A stretch of DNA of 64,000 nucleotides from Desmodesmus armatus. Lineage: Eukaryota; Chlorophyta; Chlorophyceae; Sphaeropleales; Scenedesmaceae. Made by a program: the position numbers and the translations under genes. Under the pieces are notes generated by a model, which was not told where the DNA came from, did not search any database, and saw only the letters and a list, made by a program, of their open reading frames with translations. The DNA lies in assembly GCA_007449985.2 (NCBI GenBank), contig VIIQ02000749.1, forward strand, positions 62,001-126,000, read 5' to 3'. Shown piece by piece: positions 32,537 to 43,884 of this stretch; position 1 is the first letter of the stretch; each line of letters starts with the position of its first letter.

Positions 32537-33180
32537 ATGCGTTTGCTGCACCTTGACTGTGTCTGCTGCATTGTCGCCTTGCTCAATGTGTGGCATGTGT
32601 ACTGCATGACTACTGGTTACCTACGCACGCATGTACATCATGACAGGTGGCCCAGTGAACAGAGGACCACTTGAAGAGAACGTATTAAATCAGCGCTATC
32701 GCGGTCCCCCGTCGAAGTGGTTCAAGATCGAGGTCAGGGCAGGGCCTGAGAGTCCTTCAGTCAGCAGTCAGCGTGGCAGTGCAGCAGTGCTTGCCATGTG
32801 TTCACAACTAGTGGACCATAATGGCCCCGTGCAGCCGTGCTATCAGCCTGCTCATAAGCATAAGAAGGCCCATTGCGGCAGTGCTGTCAGTGTGCTTACT
32901 AGCATTCCACAGTCATAAGGGGGAGGTGCGGGGAGAGCCCAGCGCAGCCCACCCCCCTTCCCCCCGCCACTCTGTTTGGTTCACTTTTGAGTCTGGGCTG
33001 TCCTCAAACACGGGCAGAACACCACCAAGAGGCTTCGGGTTGTTTGTAGTTTGTCGAGTTCAGGGCAGGGCCACGATGGCCCAGTGCAGCAGTGACTGCA
33101 GCCTGAACAGCATTCCACACTGTGACAGTCATAGGGGGCAGGGGGAGCCCAGGGGGCCTGTGTTTTGTCTCATCCTATGA
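32537..33180 (+). CDS. Possible small secreted protein gene, uncertain
   Basis: A plus-strand ATG at 32537 opens a hydrophobic, Cys-rich stretch (MRLLHLDCVCCIVALLNVWH) that could be a signal peptide. It may be spliced at a GACAG|GTGGCC donor near 32646. Downstream sequence at 32877-33160 contains two similar segments (cattccaca...GTCATA followed by a G-rich run and GAGCCCAG), the window's usual duplicated-exon pattern. No domain is recognised and the frame could not be closed. It would be divergent from the Gln-rich copy B gene. Confidence 0.25.
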
Positions 33181-33309
33181 GTCGGACGCGCTGTCTGAAA
33201 CAGCAGACCATCTGAGACCACCAGGAGACTGTTTGTCTCTCACCCCCCCCCCCCCCACACACACACACCCACACCCACACCCACCACCAAGACCCTGGGG
33301 CTGATTGAT

Positions 33310-34100
33310 GGCCATGAGCAACACAGCAGCTGCCAGGTTTCGAAAGCGTAGTCTGCTGCATGAAATGTTGTTTATCGTTGCCACGCGGACCAGAGGTGTA
33401 CCGCACGCGCAACGTTCCAGGTGCCAGCCGTTCCTGGCCGATGTGCTCGTCCGTGCCTGTAATCATGCCAAATTACTTCCGATTGTAATCGATCAACATC
33501 GCGCACGCCCTGCGTGCGGATTGTGCAAGTGGCCTCGACAGCAGCAGCAAGCATCGCGAGTTCGATCGGTTCCTGCTGCCTATACGTCGCTGCTCCGGGC
33601 TCCGTGAAGCTCTCCGAGCGCTTTGTAGTACTGTTCAAACGTAACTTCAGCGGTTTTTGGCCTTGACATGGCAACTGCTGTTTCGCGTCTGCTGTCGCTG
33701 CTCAAATATTTCAGCTTGCCGATTGATATCTCCACAGGAATGGGTTCCTTGTTCCTTGTTGATGCTTTCCGTGACAGGAATGGGTTCCTTGTTCCTTATT
33801 GATGCTTTCCGTGGGGCTATTGGGCGCGCGCATGAAGGATACACATTTATCGCACATTTTATTACACATTTATTACACTTCCAGCACCACCGCAGGCTCT
33901 CCGAAGGATTCTCCTTCTCCGAGGACAAACAATGTCAAACTGAAATGAGCCTGATACTGAGCATACAAACGATACATGCAGTGATGCCTGCACTCTTTGC
34001 CACACACTGCTCCTCAAGTCATCCTAGCTGGGGTCGGCTTAGCAACGAACACCTGCTACCCACCCTACCCTGCAGGGCGGGCGAAATTACGAATGTGCAA
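33310..34100. other. Intergenic stretch with a 40-bp tandem repeat
   Basis: No gene is supported. Positions 33734-33773 and 33774-33813 are two adjacent copies of a 40-bp unit containing GAATGGGTTCCTTGTTCCTT, with one mismatch. Confidence 0.7.
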
Positions 34101-34136
34101 GTCCATCTCAGCCTTCCAGCTGCTACTTCAGCACCC

Positions 34137-34170
34137 TAATCAAATCACATCAAAGTTACACCTGTAGCCT
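34137..34170 (-). mobile_element. 34-bp LINE 3'-end insertion with 31-bp target duplication
   Basis: The reverse complement reads GGCTACAGGTGTAACTTTGA and continues into the TTTGA tail, matching the LINE end. A 31-bp sequence beginning TCTCAGCCTTCCAGCTGCT occurs on both sides (34106-34136 and 34171-34201) with one mismatch. The right-hand copy holds the stop codon of the adjacent minus-strand gene. Confidence 0.92.
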
Positions 34171-34172
34171 TC

Positions 34173-34440
34173 TCAGCCTTCCAGCTGCTGCTTCAGCACC
34201 CCCAGAAAGTGCAACAGCCGCGCCGCGTACGCCACCACCACACCCCTTGGCTTATCTGACGCCAGGCTGTCCAGCACATGCTGCCTGTCATTATCCGTCA
34301 ACACGCGCCCTACATCCTGACTAGGGTCTGGCACTGCCACCAGCATGTAGCGCAGGGTGGAGGGCCGGGCAGGGGCTGGGATAGGGGTGCGGCCGCTGTT
34401 GGAGCGAGCGAGGCTTGGACCCCCGGCCTGCTCTCCTGGC

Positions 34441-34475
<35 letters not shown>

Positions 34476-37331
34476 GTTGTCGGCCTGTGGTTGTTCCAGC
34501 TGGTTCTGCTGCAGCAGCACCTGTAGCAACACAGCAGCAGGAGGCGAGACACACAAGGGGGTGGGTGATTGGGTGGGTGTGTCCTGGAGGGTGTTAGGCA
34601 CTAAGCTTGCTGACAGGCGATACAATCATCATGACAGTCAGAAACAGTTTTGTGAGTGGCGATGCTGATGCGGGAATACACACGCAACGGCCCCTGAGAG
34701 CACACCCTCACCCACCCACTACAAACGCACCTGCTTGGCCCTACTGGCAGCCATATGCGCCCTGCAGCTGTTGGCCCCTGCCACCCCTCCAACCTAGCCC
34801 CATAGGCACATACTTATATTTTCAAATTACTTCATTCTGTTTTTCAATTTTCTTTTTACCAATTTCATAAATCATTATTTTTTATTGATATATCAACAAA
34901 TTCAATTGCGAGTAAATTCAATAATCAAATATCAAACCAAACAAGCCTGGCAGGCTGTCAGTAAGCTTAGTGCCTCACTCACATGCCACCACCACCCCAG
35001 CGCCCCCTCTCTCAAACCCACACACCTGCTTTGCGGTGCTCAAACAGCTGATGGCTTGCCCCTGCAGCGGCTGCAGTGGCTGCAGCAGCCCGGCCAGCTG
35101 CCATTTGTGCAGCAGCTTGCCGTGCACAGAGAGCATGTGCTGGCTGACGTAGGCGCCACATGGGCTGCTGGCAGGCAGCCGCTGTTTGAGGGCTGTCAGC
35201 GCGTCAAGTAGGGCCTCCATCTGCTGGCGTGCTGAGGCGTCAGCATTGGCTGCCTTAAGCAGTGTGGCATCCAGCAACACCCGCACACCTGCAAGAAAGT
35301 AGAAGACCGCAGCATTGGGGATGTCACAAACTAACCTTGCACGGCATGGCTTCCAGCTTCTCAAGGTCAAGCACAGACAGGGTGTGAAGTTGGTTCAGTG
35401 AGAGTGGGGGTGGGGGGAGTGAGGAAGAGGGGGGTCAGCCGATGGTTGAGGTCTGCGAGTGCGTCGAGCAGCGCCACCAGCTGCTGGCGTGCGGGCGCAG
35501 TCTCGGACTGCGTGGAGCAGGGTGGCATCCAGCAACACCCGCACACCTGCAGGACAAGAAGAAACACATAGACCGCAACATGTGACGACACCAATATACA
35601 TTGCTGGCATTACTTGAAGCTACCCAAGGTCAACTTGACGCACAGGCAGGGGGTGAAATTGGTACTCTGAGAGAGGGGGGAGTAGGGGGGGGGGGGGGGG
35701 CAGCTGATGGTTGTTGGTCGCAAGTGCGTTGGGCAGGGCTTCAACTGCTGCCGTGCCAAGGCATCCGTTGAACCTGAGGCTGCCTGGAGCAGCCCCAAGC
35801 TGTGGAGCAGCACAGCCGACGCAACAGGACAACCCTCGCCGTGTGAAGGACTCACGCACAGTGGGGGGGGGGGGGGGGATAAAGTGAGAGGAAGAGTGTC
35901 AGGGAGGGTCGGCAGAAGTAGGGGCTGCTTGATGTCTATAGGATGCCAAGCAAAGCGACCAATTGCTGCCGTGTGAGGCCACTCTTGGTGCATATCCTTG
36001 ACAATTCGACAAATGTCCCATGCGTCCTCTCTCCCCCACCCATATAAAAACCTACCTCCCCCGAAGTAGAGCCAGCGGGGTGCAGTGCCCCAGTCCGCGT
36101 CACTCAGCTGTCCCCTCCTGCTGTGCAGCAGGTGCAGGAAGGCGGCCTCCACCACCACCACCCCAGACACCAAGTAGTCTGCGTATCGAATCACCCCATC
36201 CACACCCACTGCTGCAGACACCACCAGCAGGTTCACCTGCAGCAGCAGCAGCAGCAGCAGCATATCAGCAGCAACAGCCAGTGAAAAAATGAGCACACGG
36301 GTGGAGACACAGGCAACAGCAGCCCCCCCCCCCCCCCCCTCTCTGCCACAGGCCCATACTTATCGCCTTCTGCTGTACATATAACACTGCCCTCTGTGAG
36401 CTCCCCCCCCCCCCCCCCACCCCTTCTGCCTCCCTGCCTCTACACTGCCCCTTCCCTTCCCGTCTTAGCCTTCTCTGCGGCCTCACCTGGTCGGGTGGTG
36501 GCACCGAGACACCTTTAGCATCCCACTTGATTGTGGCCCCTTGAGCCACCAGCCAGTCCAAGCACGGCTGCAACTGCACAGCAGCAACATAACACGACAC
36601 AGTGCAGTACAAGAGGGTTAGTGCAGTACAACCGGGGTAGTGCGCACATGCACTGCTCTCCTGGCAGGAGAGGAAACAAACCAGCAGCAGCAGCAGCCGC
36701 ATTGGCGCCACAAGTCGCATACGTTCATTTGACAGCAGTATGGGAAGAAGGATGTTCGTGCAGCCCTGGATGGTCTGCTCAGATTGAATCCCGCCGAGTG
36801 GGACTCGTGTAGAAGTTGAACTACGCATGCAGTCAAACTGCCTTGGGTCACTCCATCGCGGACCTGAGTCCATCGGCAGCTTTGGGCCCCTCACAATCTT
36901 GACAGCTGGACCACCCCACAAGAACAAAACGTATACAAAACTGATGCACCCACGCACACACACATGTTCTCTGTCCAAATACCTCTGGGGGTAGTGCTTT
37001 GAAGGAGGTGGGGTCCATCAGCACCTTGAGCCCCCTCACTCCCTTGGCAGTCAGCAGCTGAGCCAGGTCAGACACAGTCGGCATCAGCACCCCTGGTGCA
37101 GCACCCCCCTTCAGCAGCTTCAGCAGCGGCGGCTGCTGCTGCTGCTGCTGCTGCCGCTGCTGGTGGTGCTGGGGTTGATGATGTGGAAGGGGGTGTGGCT
37201 GTGCTGGCCTGCTGCCTGCGTTGGCAGGGACGTAACCATACAGCCTGCCTGCTGCTGGTGCTGCTGGGGCATAACCACCTCCTCCTGCTGCTGCTGCTGC
37301 TGCTGCTGCTGGAACGTACCCACCCCCCGCC

Positions 37332-37363
<32 letters not shown>

Positions 37364-38663
37364 GACATACCCACCCCCTCCTGCTGGCACATACCCACCA
37401 CCGTAACTGTACCCCTCACCCACTGGCACATAGCCACCACCACTACCACCACCACCGGCGGCTGCTGCTGCTGAGACGTATCCCCCACCTGCTGCTGCCA
37501 CTGCTGGGACGTACCCCCCACCACCACCTGCTGCTGCTGCTGCCGCTGGGACATACCCACCCCCTGCTGCTGCTGCATCCAACGGACTGTAAGGCTCTTC
37601 ATTCGCTGTGGGGCTGTACAGCACACGGTCATCAGCAGTGGGGCTGTAAGGGGCAAACATAGGGCCGCTGTGCCGGCGCTCCGCCACGTACCCATATCCA
37701 GAACCACGCCCCCTCTGCTGACCAGGGCTGTAGAGGCCATCATACCCACCACCTGCTGCTGCTGCTGCTGCTGCTGCTGGATAGACCCCAGCCCCATCAT
37801 CGGAGCTGGACCGGGGGTCTCGCAGGTTGGACCCTTCTGGATCAGGGTGCTCCTGGCCTGTGAGATAGGACCCACTGTCCTCCTCTTCACTGCTGCCGCC
37901 ACCACCACCACCAGCAGCAGCAGCAGCAGCAGCGAATGCTGATGGGAGCTCTGCCTGCTGCTGAGGCTCATTCCCTCCCGCTGCACCTGCTGCAGCTGCT
38001 GCTGCTGCCCCTGCTGCTGCTGCTTCCTTTGTTGCCCCTGCGCCCTCTCCCATGGCTGCTGCTGCTGCCAGCTCTGCTGGTGACATGTTGTCATCTGCAG
38101 GGGCTGGCAGCGGCTGAGCCGTGTCGCCCACGTCGACAGGGATGCAAGGTTGCTTCTGCAGCATGGCAAGCACACAACACGGTATCAGCACAGCACAGCA
38201 AAACCCGTACTTTAGTACAGCACACTTTGCTCATGATGGTGTAATCCAAAGCACACCGCAGCACACCACAGCATATCAAGTGCTGCGGGATGCAGCCAAC
38301 AACAGGGGTACACTCAGTGACGACAGTAACAGGTCCACGCTGAACATCAATGAACCTTGCCGCCATCCTGTTGATCCCAACACGTAACAGTCACACTGAC
38401 GGTAACAGTAACAGCCAAAATGGCAGTAAAAGCAACGGAACAGACAGCAGCAGTGTCTCACCGGCAGCAGTGCTCCAATGCTGTTGACCATGCCGAGGAA
38501 GTCAAAACCTTGCTTTTGCTTCTTGGCTGGCTTGGCAGCAGCCCTCCTGGCACCACCAGAGCCTGGGCACATGAAAAGCAGCAGCAGCAGGAACATACTA
38601 GACCAGTGCACATAACTCGACAGAAATGCATGATTTTTTGTCCAGCATGACGATGGCCAAATT

Positions 38664-38727
<64 letters not shown>

Positions 38728-39679
38728 GATGGGATGCATTGGCAGGCTGCATTCAGCGCCCCCTCCCCCTCCCCCCTTCTCGCACATGCATGACTGAAGT
38801 TGCACGCAACTGCATTCAGTGTACCTCTCTGTTGACACACATCCCCCCCCCCTCCATTCCCCCATCCATCCCCCCACCCCTCTCCTACCCCCACCCCCAC
38901 CCCCACTCCATGCCGACCTGCCCACCTGCAGGGGGACCAGAGCCCGCAGGCTGGCCTGCCTGTCGCCCTCCAGCCCAGTGGGAGCCAGGCAGACCACACA
39001 GCCTCTTCGCCTGCTGCTGGGGCTTGCCTGCAACTCCTGGTGCAGCTGCAGCTGCTGGTGCAGGCTTAGCCCCGGCACCCCTGGGCTGGCTGCGTCCCTG
39101 GGCGGCCCCTGCCGGCCGTGGGCCTTGCTGCCGCCTGTTGCCGCCTCCTGCTGCTGCTGCAGCAGGCCGCCCCTTGGCTGTGGCATCAACGCCTTGCTTG
39201 CGCCGCTGCTGCTGCAGCTCCTGTTGGCGCTGCTTCTCCTGCCGCCGCTGCTCCTGCAAGTGCTGCTGCTGCTCCTGCATCTGCAGGAATTTGGGGTACG
39301 ACCGTTTGTGCGACTGTCTCAGCACAGCAGCTGCCTGCGCTGCAGGAGACAGCCCATGCAAGGGCCCTCCAGGCGCGCAGCAGGAGTGAATCCTGCAGGA
39401 AACTCCTGCACCTTGTGCTGAGCCCGCATGTGCATGCGCATGCGCCTGCGCAGGCTTGGGTGCAGGACAGTTGCTGGCGTGCTGGCCTGAGTTGCTGCCC
39501 GCTGGGGCTGCGCCATCTGCATATGCAGAGTCTAGGTCTCCTGCGCTGTCTGCGCGTGCTGGCGCTGGTGCTGGTGCTGATGTCTGTGGAGGCAGACGCT
39601 GCTGTGGCGCGTGCCTCTTGGGTGAGGGCTGCTGCTGGGTGTCCAATGGTCGTTTCCTGCTGGTAGGGACTGCATCCAT
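34173..39679 (-). CDS. Seven-exon gene of unknown function with GGGYVPAAA repeats
   Basis: Exons 38926-39679, 38462-38562, 36983-38155, 36487-36573, 36056-36236, 35026-35288 and 34173-34520 close in phase to 968 residues. The N-terminus (MDAVPTSRKRPLDTQQQPSP) has basic nuclear-signal-like clusters, and a Gln/Arg-rich probable coiled coil follows (LQEQRRQEKQRQQELQQQRR). The middle exon is acidic, then Gly/Ala-rich with about nine GGGYVPAAAA-like repeats and several YSPxA motifs. The C-terminal half looks folded (VLMDPTSFKALPPE; LDWLVAQGATIKWD; GVRVLLDATLLKAANADASA; STLRYMLVAVPDPS) and ends GVLKQQLEG. No family was recognised; a fasciclin domain was considered and rejected. A location in the nucleus is only a guess from the basic N-terminus. 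Stop codon 34173-34175. Confidence 0.78.
34596..34975. mobile_element. Candidate TIR-flanked insert with AT-rich core
   Basis: The 21-bp ends 34596-34616 (AGGCACTAAGCTTGCTGACAG) and 34955-34975 are reverse complements with one mismatch. Inside, 34802-34945 is strikingly AT-rich, unlike the GC-rich surroundings. The whole unit lies in the last intron of the seven-exon gene. It could be a small non-autonomous DNA transposon, or an organelle-DNA fragment with a chance inverted repeat. Confidence 0.6.
35440..35830 (-). repeat. Two ghost copies of exon 35026-35288
   Basis: The exon start (GVRVLLDATLLKAANAD...ARQQMEALLDALTALKQRL) recurs upstream near 35440-35547. There it keeps the acceptor and GVRVLLDATLLHAV, but a frameshift moves ARQQLVALLDALADLNHRL into another frame. 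A more degenerate copy lies near 35700-35830. The period is roughly 260 bp. Confidence 0.88.
38665..38724. repeat. (CAG)20 microsatellite
   Basis: About twenty uninterrupted CAG units lie in intron 1 of the seven-exon gene (between exons 38926-39679 and 38462-38562). Confidence 0.97.
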
Positions 39680-39689
39680 GTTCTGCGCT

Positions 39690-40800
39690 GACCTGGCTGT
39701 GCGGGCTTGTGCTGGCCTGCGGCTGATGTGCAGGTTTTTTGTGTCACAAACGATACCGCTGCACGACAGGGTGCACACATGATGACAGCATCAGCACACT
39801 TGCTGTCAGTTTTGCTCCAGGCGTGCCAGGTTGGACAGAAGTAGAACAGGCATGCAGTATCATGCACTTGGGACCAAACTTCATAAGCTGCAAACTGGAA
39901 GCAGTTGACCCTGCAGGGCAGTGCGGGCAATGATTGCATGTTGCTGTGCTGTTACTGCATCCCACCTGCTGTCTTCTGCCTTCAGCACATAGAAGCCGCT
40001 GCAGGCTGCGTCAAGACGTCCACTAACGACCCAGACGCAATCCGCATCAAAATGAGCTTGCAAACAGGGCAGACGTGCACAGGTTTGACACGGTCAGCAC
40101 CTCATCAAGTCGCGAGTGCAGTCGGAAGAAGTGCTCAAATTCAGGCTTGGACGTGTAAGCAAAGATACTAATGGGGGCAACATAGCTTTCTCAATCGTCG
40201 TGATACTGTACGGATACCATAACAGTTTCAGTTCGGCCCTGGTCCCCACCCCCCCTCCCCACAGTGGGTGACCTGTCAGGCAGTGCCCCCTGCTTTGGAA
40301 GGACGCTGACAGCGCTGCCAACTTTGTGACATGCAATTTACCCTTGGTGGACAACCACAACACACCATCAACATATACAGCATAGCACAGCACACGTGTC
40401 CCGTGCAGTACACCCCCAACTCAGAGTGGCTTTCTGCGTCCTGACTGCACAGCAGCGTTGACACTCACTGAAAAATCTCAACAAATCGCTCAAATGCAGA
40501 ATCATCTGCCAAAGTTATCGGCATGCAAAAACAAAGTGCTGCTCGCAGGCCTTTACGGCCAAAGCTGTGCCTTGTGTGTTCCCACCAGCACAGTGTTCAT
40601 TCTGCATCCTGCGTACTGCTGCTGCTGCCACCAGCACCACCTCTGCCTTGCCACCAGCAAACCAAAAGCATCAGCTCTGCCGCATATGGTCCGGCCATGC
40701 AGTGCATGACCGGGCGGCGCCCAGTACAGTGCAACGGTTTCATTTACTCAAGTGACGCAAAACAGTAGCGCACACAACGGCCTACAGCTCGTCAGTTGAC
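39690..40800. other. Spacer between two minus-strand genes
   Basis: This holds the 3' flank of the glycosyltransferase gene and the promoter side of the seven-exon gene. I see no further coding sequence and no strong repeats here. Confidence 0.5.
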
Positions 40801-40808
40801 AACACAGC

Positions 40809-43800
40809 TCAAAGCTCATCCTGAGCACTGCTACGCATGCTGTCCTCTCCAAGTGACCCAGCAGCGGGATGCACAAAACGATCCTGCATCTGGCGTGGTG
40901 CCACTGCGGCCAGCAGCACTTCAGCCTCATCTGCCGCCCGCTGCACGGGTGTGCGGAAGGAGTAGTACAGCTGCATCTGTGCTGACACCCTGGCAGCAGC
41001 CTCTCTGTACCTTGGCGCCCGCATCACCTGCAGGCACACCAACCAACAATGGTTCTCACCGTGAGATGTTGAACCCTGACAACTGGCAACATACTCAGTT
41101 GCGGCGCACTGCTGTTGTGTGCGTTCTGGACCCGCAGCACCTGCAGGCACACCAGCCAACGTAAGGTGCTCATCAACACTGGCTCCACCTGGCAACATAC
41201 TCAGCATGCGGCACAGCCAGTGCTACAGGCTGTACTTTGCGTGAATTGCTTGCTGTTGGCCCTGCATCTCCATAGCTCGCCCATCCGCCTCTGTACAACC
41301 AAGTCCCTCAGCGCATTCCGCCCACAGGGCATGCCTGCCCTCTCCCCTGTCCTGTACGTCACCGCCTGTTGACACACCTTCCCCAGGGGCAAGGAGATCA
41401 AGTTAGCTCAAAGCCTGGTCACCATGTCCATGAAAATTCCCCCCTCCCTCCTCCTCAAAACCTTGCAAACACCTGTGACCCCGTCATGTAGGCCACCGCC
41501 TGCTGACACATCCTCCCCAGGGGGCAAGGAGACCAAGTTAGCTTAAAGCCAGGCCGCCATGTCCATGACATGTTCACCCCCCGCCCCCTTCCTCAAAACC
41601 GTGTAAACACCTGTGACCCGGGCACAAAAGGCCAGGGCACAGTGAGCCCCCCATGACAAGTTGCACACAGCAGCAGCACTGCAGTCGCCAGTCCTCACCT
41701 GCAAAATCAACTCCCTCGACGCCTTGCGCTCATATCACATGCTTTTGTTCCTCCCCGTCCTGTACGCCACCGCCTGTTGGCACATCTCCCCCATGCCCAG
41801 AGACACCAGGCTCAGGCCGTTGGCTGCCTGCTCTGCAAGTCCTCCTGACAACCTCACACGCACCTGAACCCCCTGCCTGTGCAATGCAAGCCCCTATGAC
41901 TAATATTGCACTCAGCAGCAGCACTGCAGCCGCCTGGCCTCACCTGTAGTATCAAGTCTCTCAACGCCTTGCGCTCAAATCGCATGCTTTTGTTCCTCCC
42001 TGTCCTGTACGCCACCGCCTGTGGGCACATCTCCCCAATGCCCAGAGACACCAGGCTGAGGCCATTTGCCGCCTGTTCAAACTGGAAGGGCACCCCAATG
42101 GTGGGCACGCCATGGAAGGCTGCCTCCATCTTGGAGTGGATGCCGAAATGTGTGATGAACAACTTGGTGTGGGGGTGGCCTGCAGGTGGCAACATGAGAT
42201 GATGACGCATCTGAGGAATTGCATGCGCTTGCCAGCAGGGTTGCTGAGTGTGGTGTGTCCCTGGTGACATAATCATTTTTCTTACCAGGGGGGCGACATA
42301 ATCATTGACCTTGGTGTGCTGATGTCCTGCAGGATGCAGCAGCCTGGGACACTCGAACATCCTGCACTATTTGGCAAACTCTCAAGCTGGAGAAGCCAAC
42401 CCCTTCTCTAGCTGGCGTGTGCCACCATGCACTGACACCAGTCCGCCACTCAATATGCCCACTGTGTCTCTCCTTGAGACCCACTCCATGTGGAGCCAAG
42501 AGTCATGTCTTGCTGCCGCACACCTTTAACACCGGCGGTAAGGCCTGGCTCACCTAAGACGTCGTTGTAATCCACCCACGGCACCACCTTCACATTTGGC
42601 CCTAGTGGCAGCTGGTCCAATGTGACACCATCAGGCAGGTTGGAGGGGCTCAGCGGCCACAAAACCCTGTTGAATGCAACACATGGCATCCCTTGAATTG
42701 TCACTCCAGGTGGTGTGCATTTTTATGCCGTGCCAAGTTGGCACTCCTGAACTGCCCCTGAAACCACACCATGCTGGTGCACGCACACCTTTGTGCGCTA
42801 CAAGCCAGGGACATTTCTCTACCAGTCATGTGTCCATCAAAAGGGCTAATCATACATGCAATGCAACCACCACTCCACTGCTGACGAGCCTGATTCAGTG
42901 CTTGGCTGTTGCAAGCGTGCGACAATAACAAACATCATGATGTTGCATGTGATCACCTCGTAGGTGCCAAGGCAGTGAAGGCTGCTGCAAGCTCTTCAAA
43001 GTCAGTGCGGTCCAGGGCGTTGCCAAACACACCAGTAGAGCCAAACCCCACCAGCACCACTCCTGATTCAGGGGGCGCTTCTTGCAGGAAGGTCCAGATG
43101 TCAGGGGATGCTGCCTGCTGCTCGGCAGGGGGGCGGGCGGGGCGGGGAGACACGGGGCCAAGCATCACCTGGCCTGTGCAGCAGCAGCAGCAGTGGCGAC
43201 AGTGGTGGTGGCGGTGGCGGTGGCGGCGGCCGCAGAAGCAGCAGTGGACGCGGCGGCAGCAGCAGCGGCAGCAGCATTGGCAGTGGTGGTGGTGGCAGAG
43301 GCAGCAGCGGCAGGAGAAGCAGTAGCCACAGTGCAAGCCAACAGCACATGTTGGAACCCAAGTTGAAGCCTGGGCCGCAGTGGTAAGAATTTCAGTTGTT
43401 CCTGTGACAAGGGCTGCGCTCATCTATGCCAGGTCTACGGTTTGGTTCAGGGTCTGGGGTAGGATTTGAGTTGGGGTTTGGATTAGGGTTTGGGTAAGGG
43501 TTTGGAGACTGGAAAAGGTGACATGAAGGAGGTTGAGAAAGGACTGCCATTGTTGCAATCACGGTTTGTGTTGGTTTCCCTTACATATGTCAGAGTGACA
43601 AGCCTCTGGCTCCCTTGTGGGTTGCACGGCTTTGCTGTGCCCAATTTCTGTAACTGTATACTACATGCCTGAGTCTCACCTGGTGGGAGTGGCTGGGGGC
43701 TTTCCAGTATAAAGTTTGTCATTTTGAGCAGCAGAGTGGGGTGGCAGTGGCCTGGCACATCCCAGAAAGGGGTCAGCTGATGCCGGACCCTGCAACACAG

Positions 43801-43817
43801 CCAGAACAGGCAGTGTT

Positions 43818-43884
<67 letters not shown>

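Noticed and set aside
33657..34139. 160-codon plus-strand frame
   Set aside because: It runs through a 40-bp tandem repeat and into the LINE target duplication, with no domain and no splice partner.
36056..37080. Fasciclin (FAS1) domain in the seven-exon gene
   Set aside because: LKVLMDPTSFKALPPE and VDGVIRYADYLVSGVVVVEA look loosely FAS1-like, but the conserved H-box and terminal VIDKVL pattern are missing.
37120..38175. Long Gln/Val-rich frame of about 350 codons overlapping the seven-exon gene
   Set aside because: It is a shifted reading of the (CTG)-rich GGGYVPAAA exon on the same strand. The in-frame exon has consistent splice phases and this one does not.
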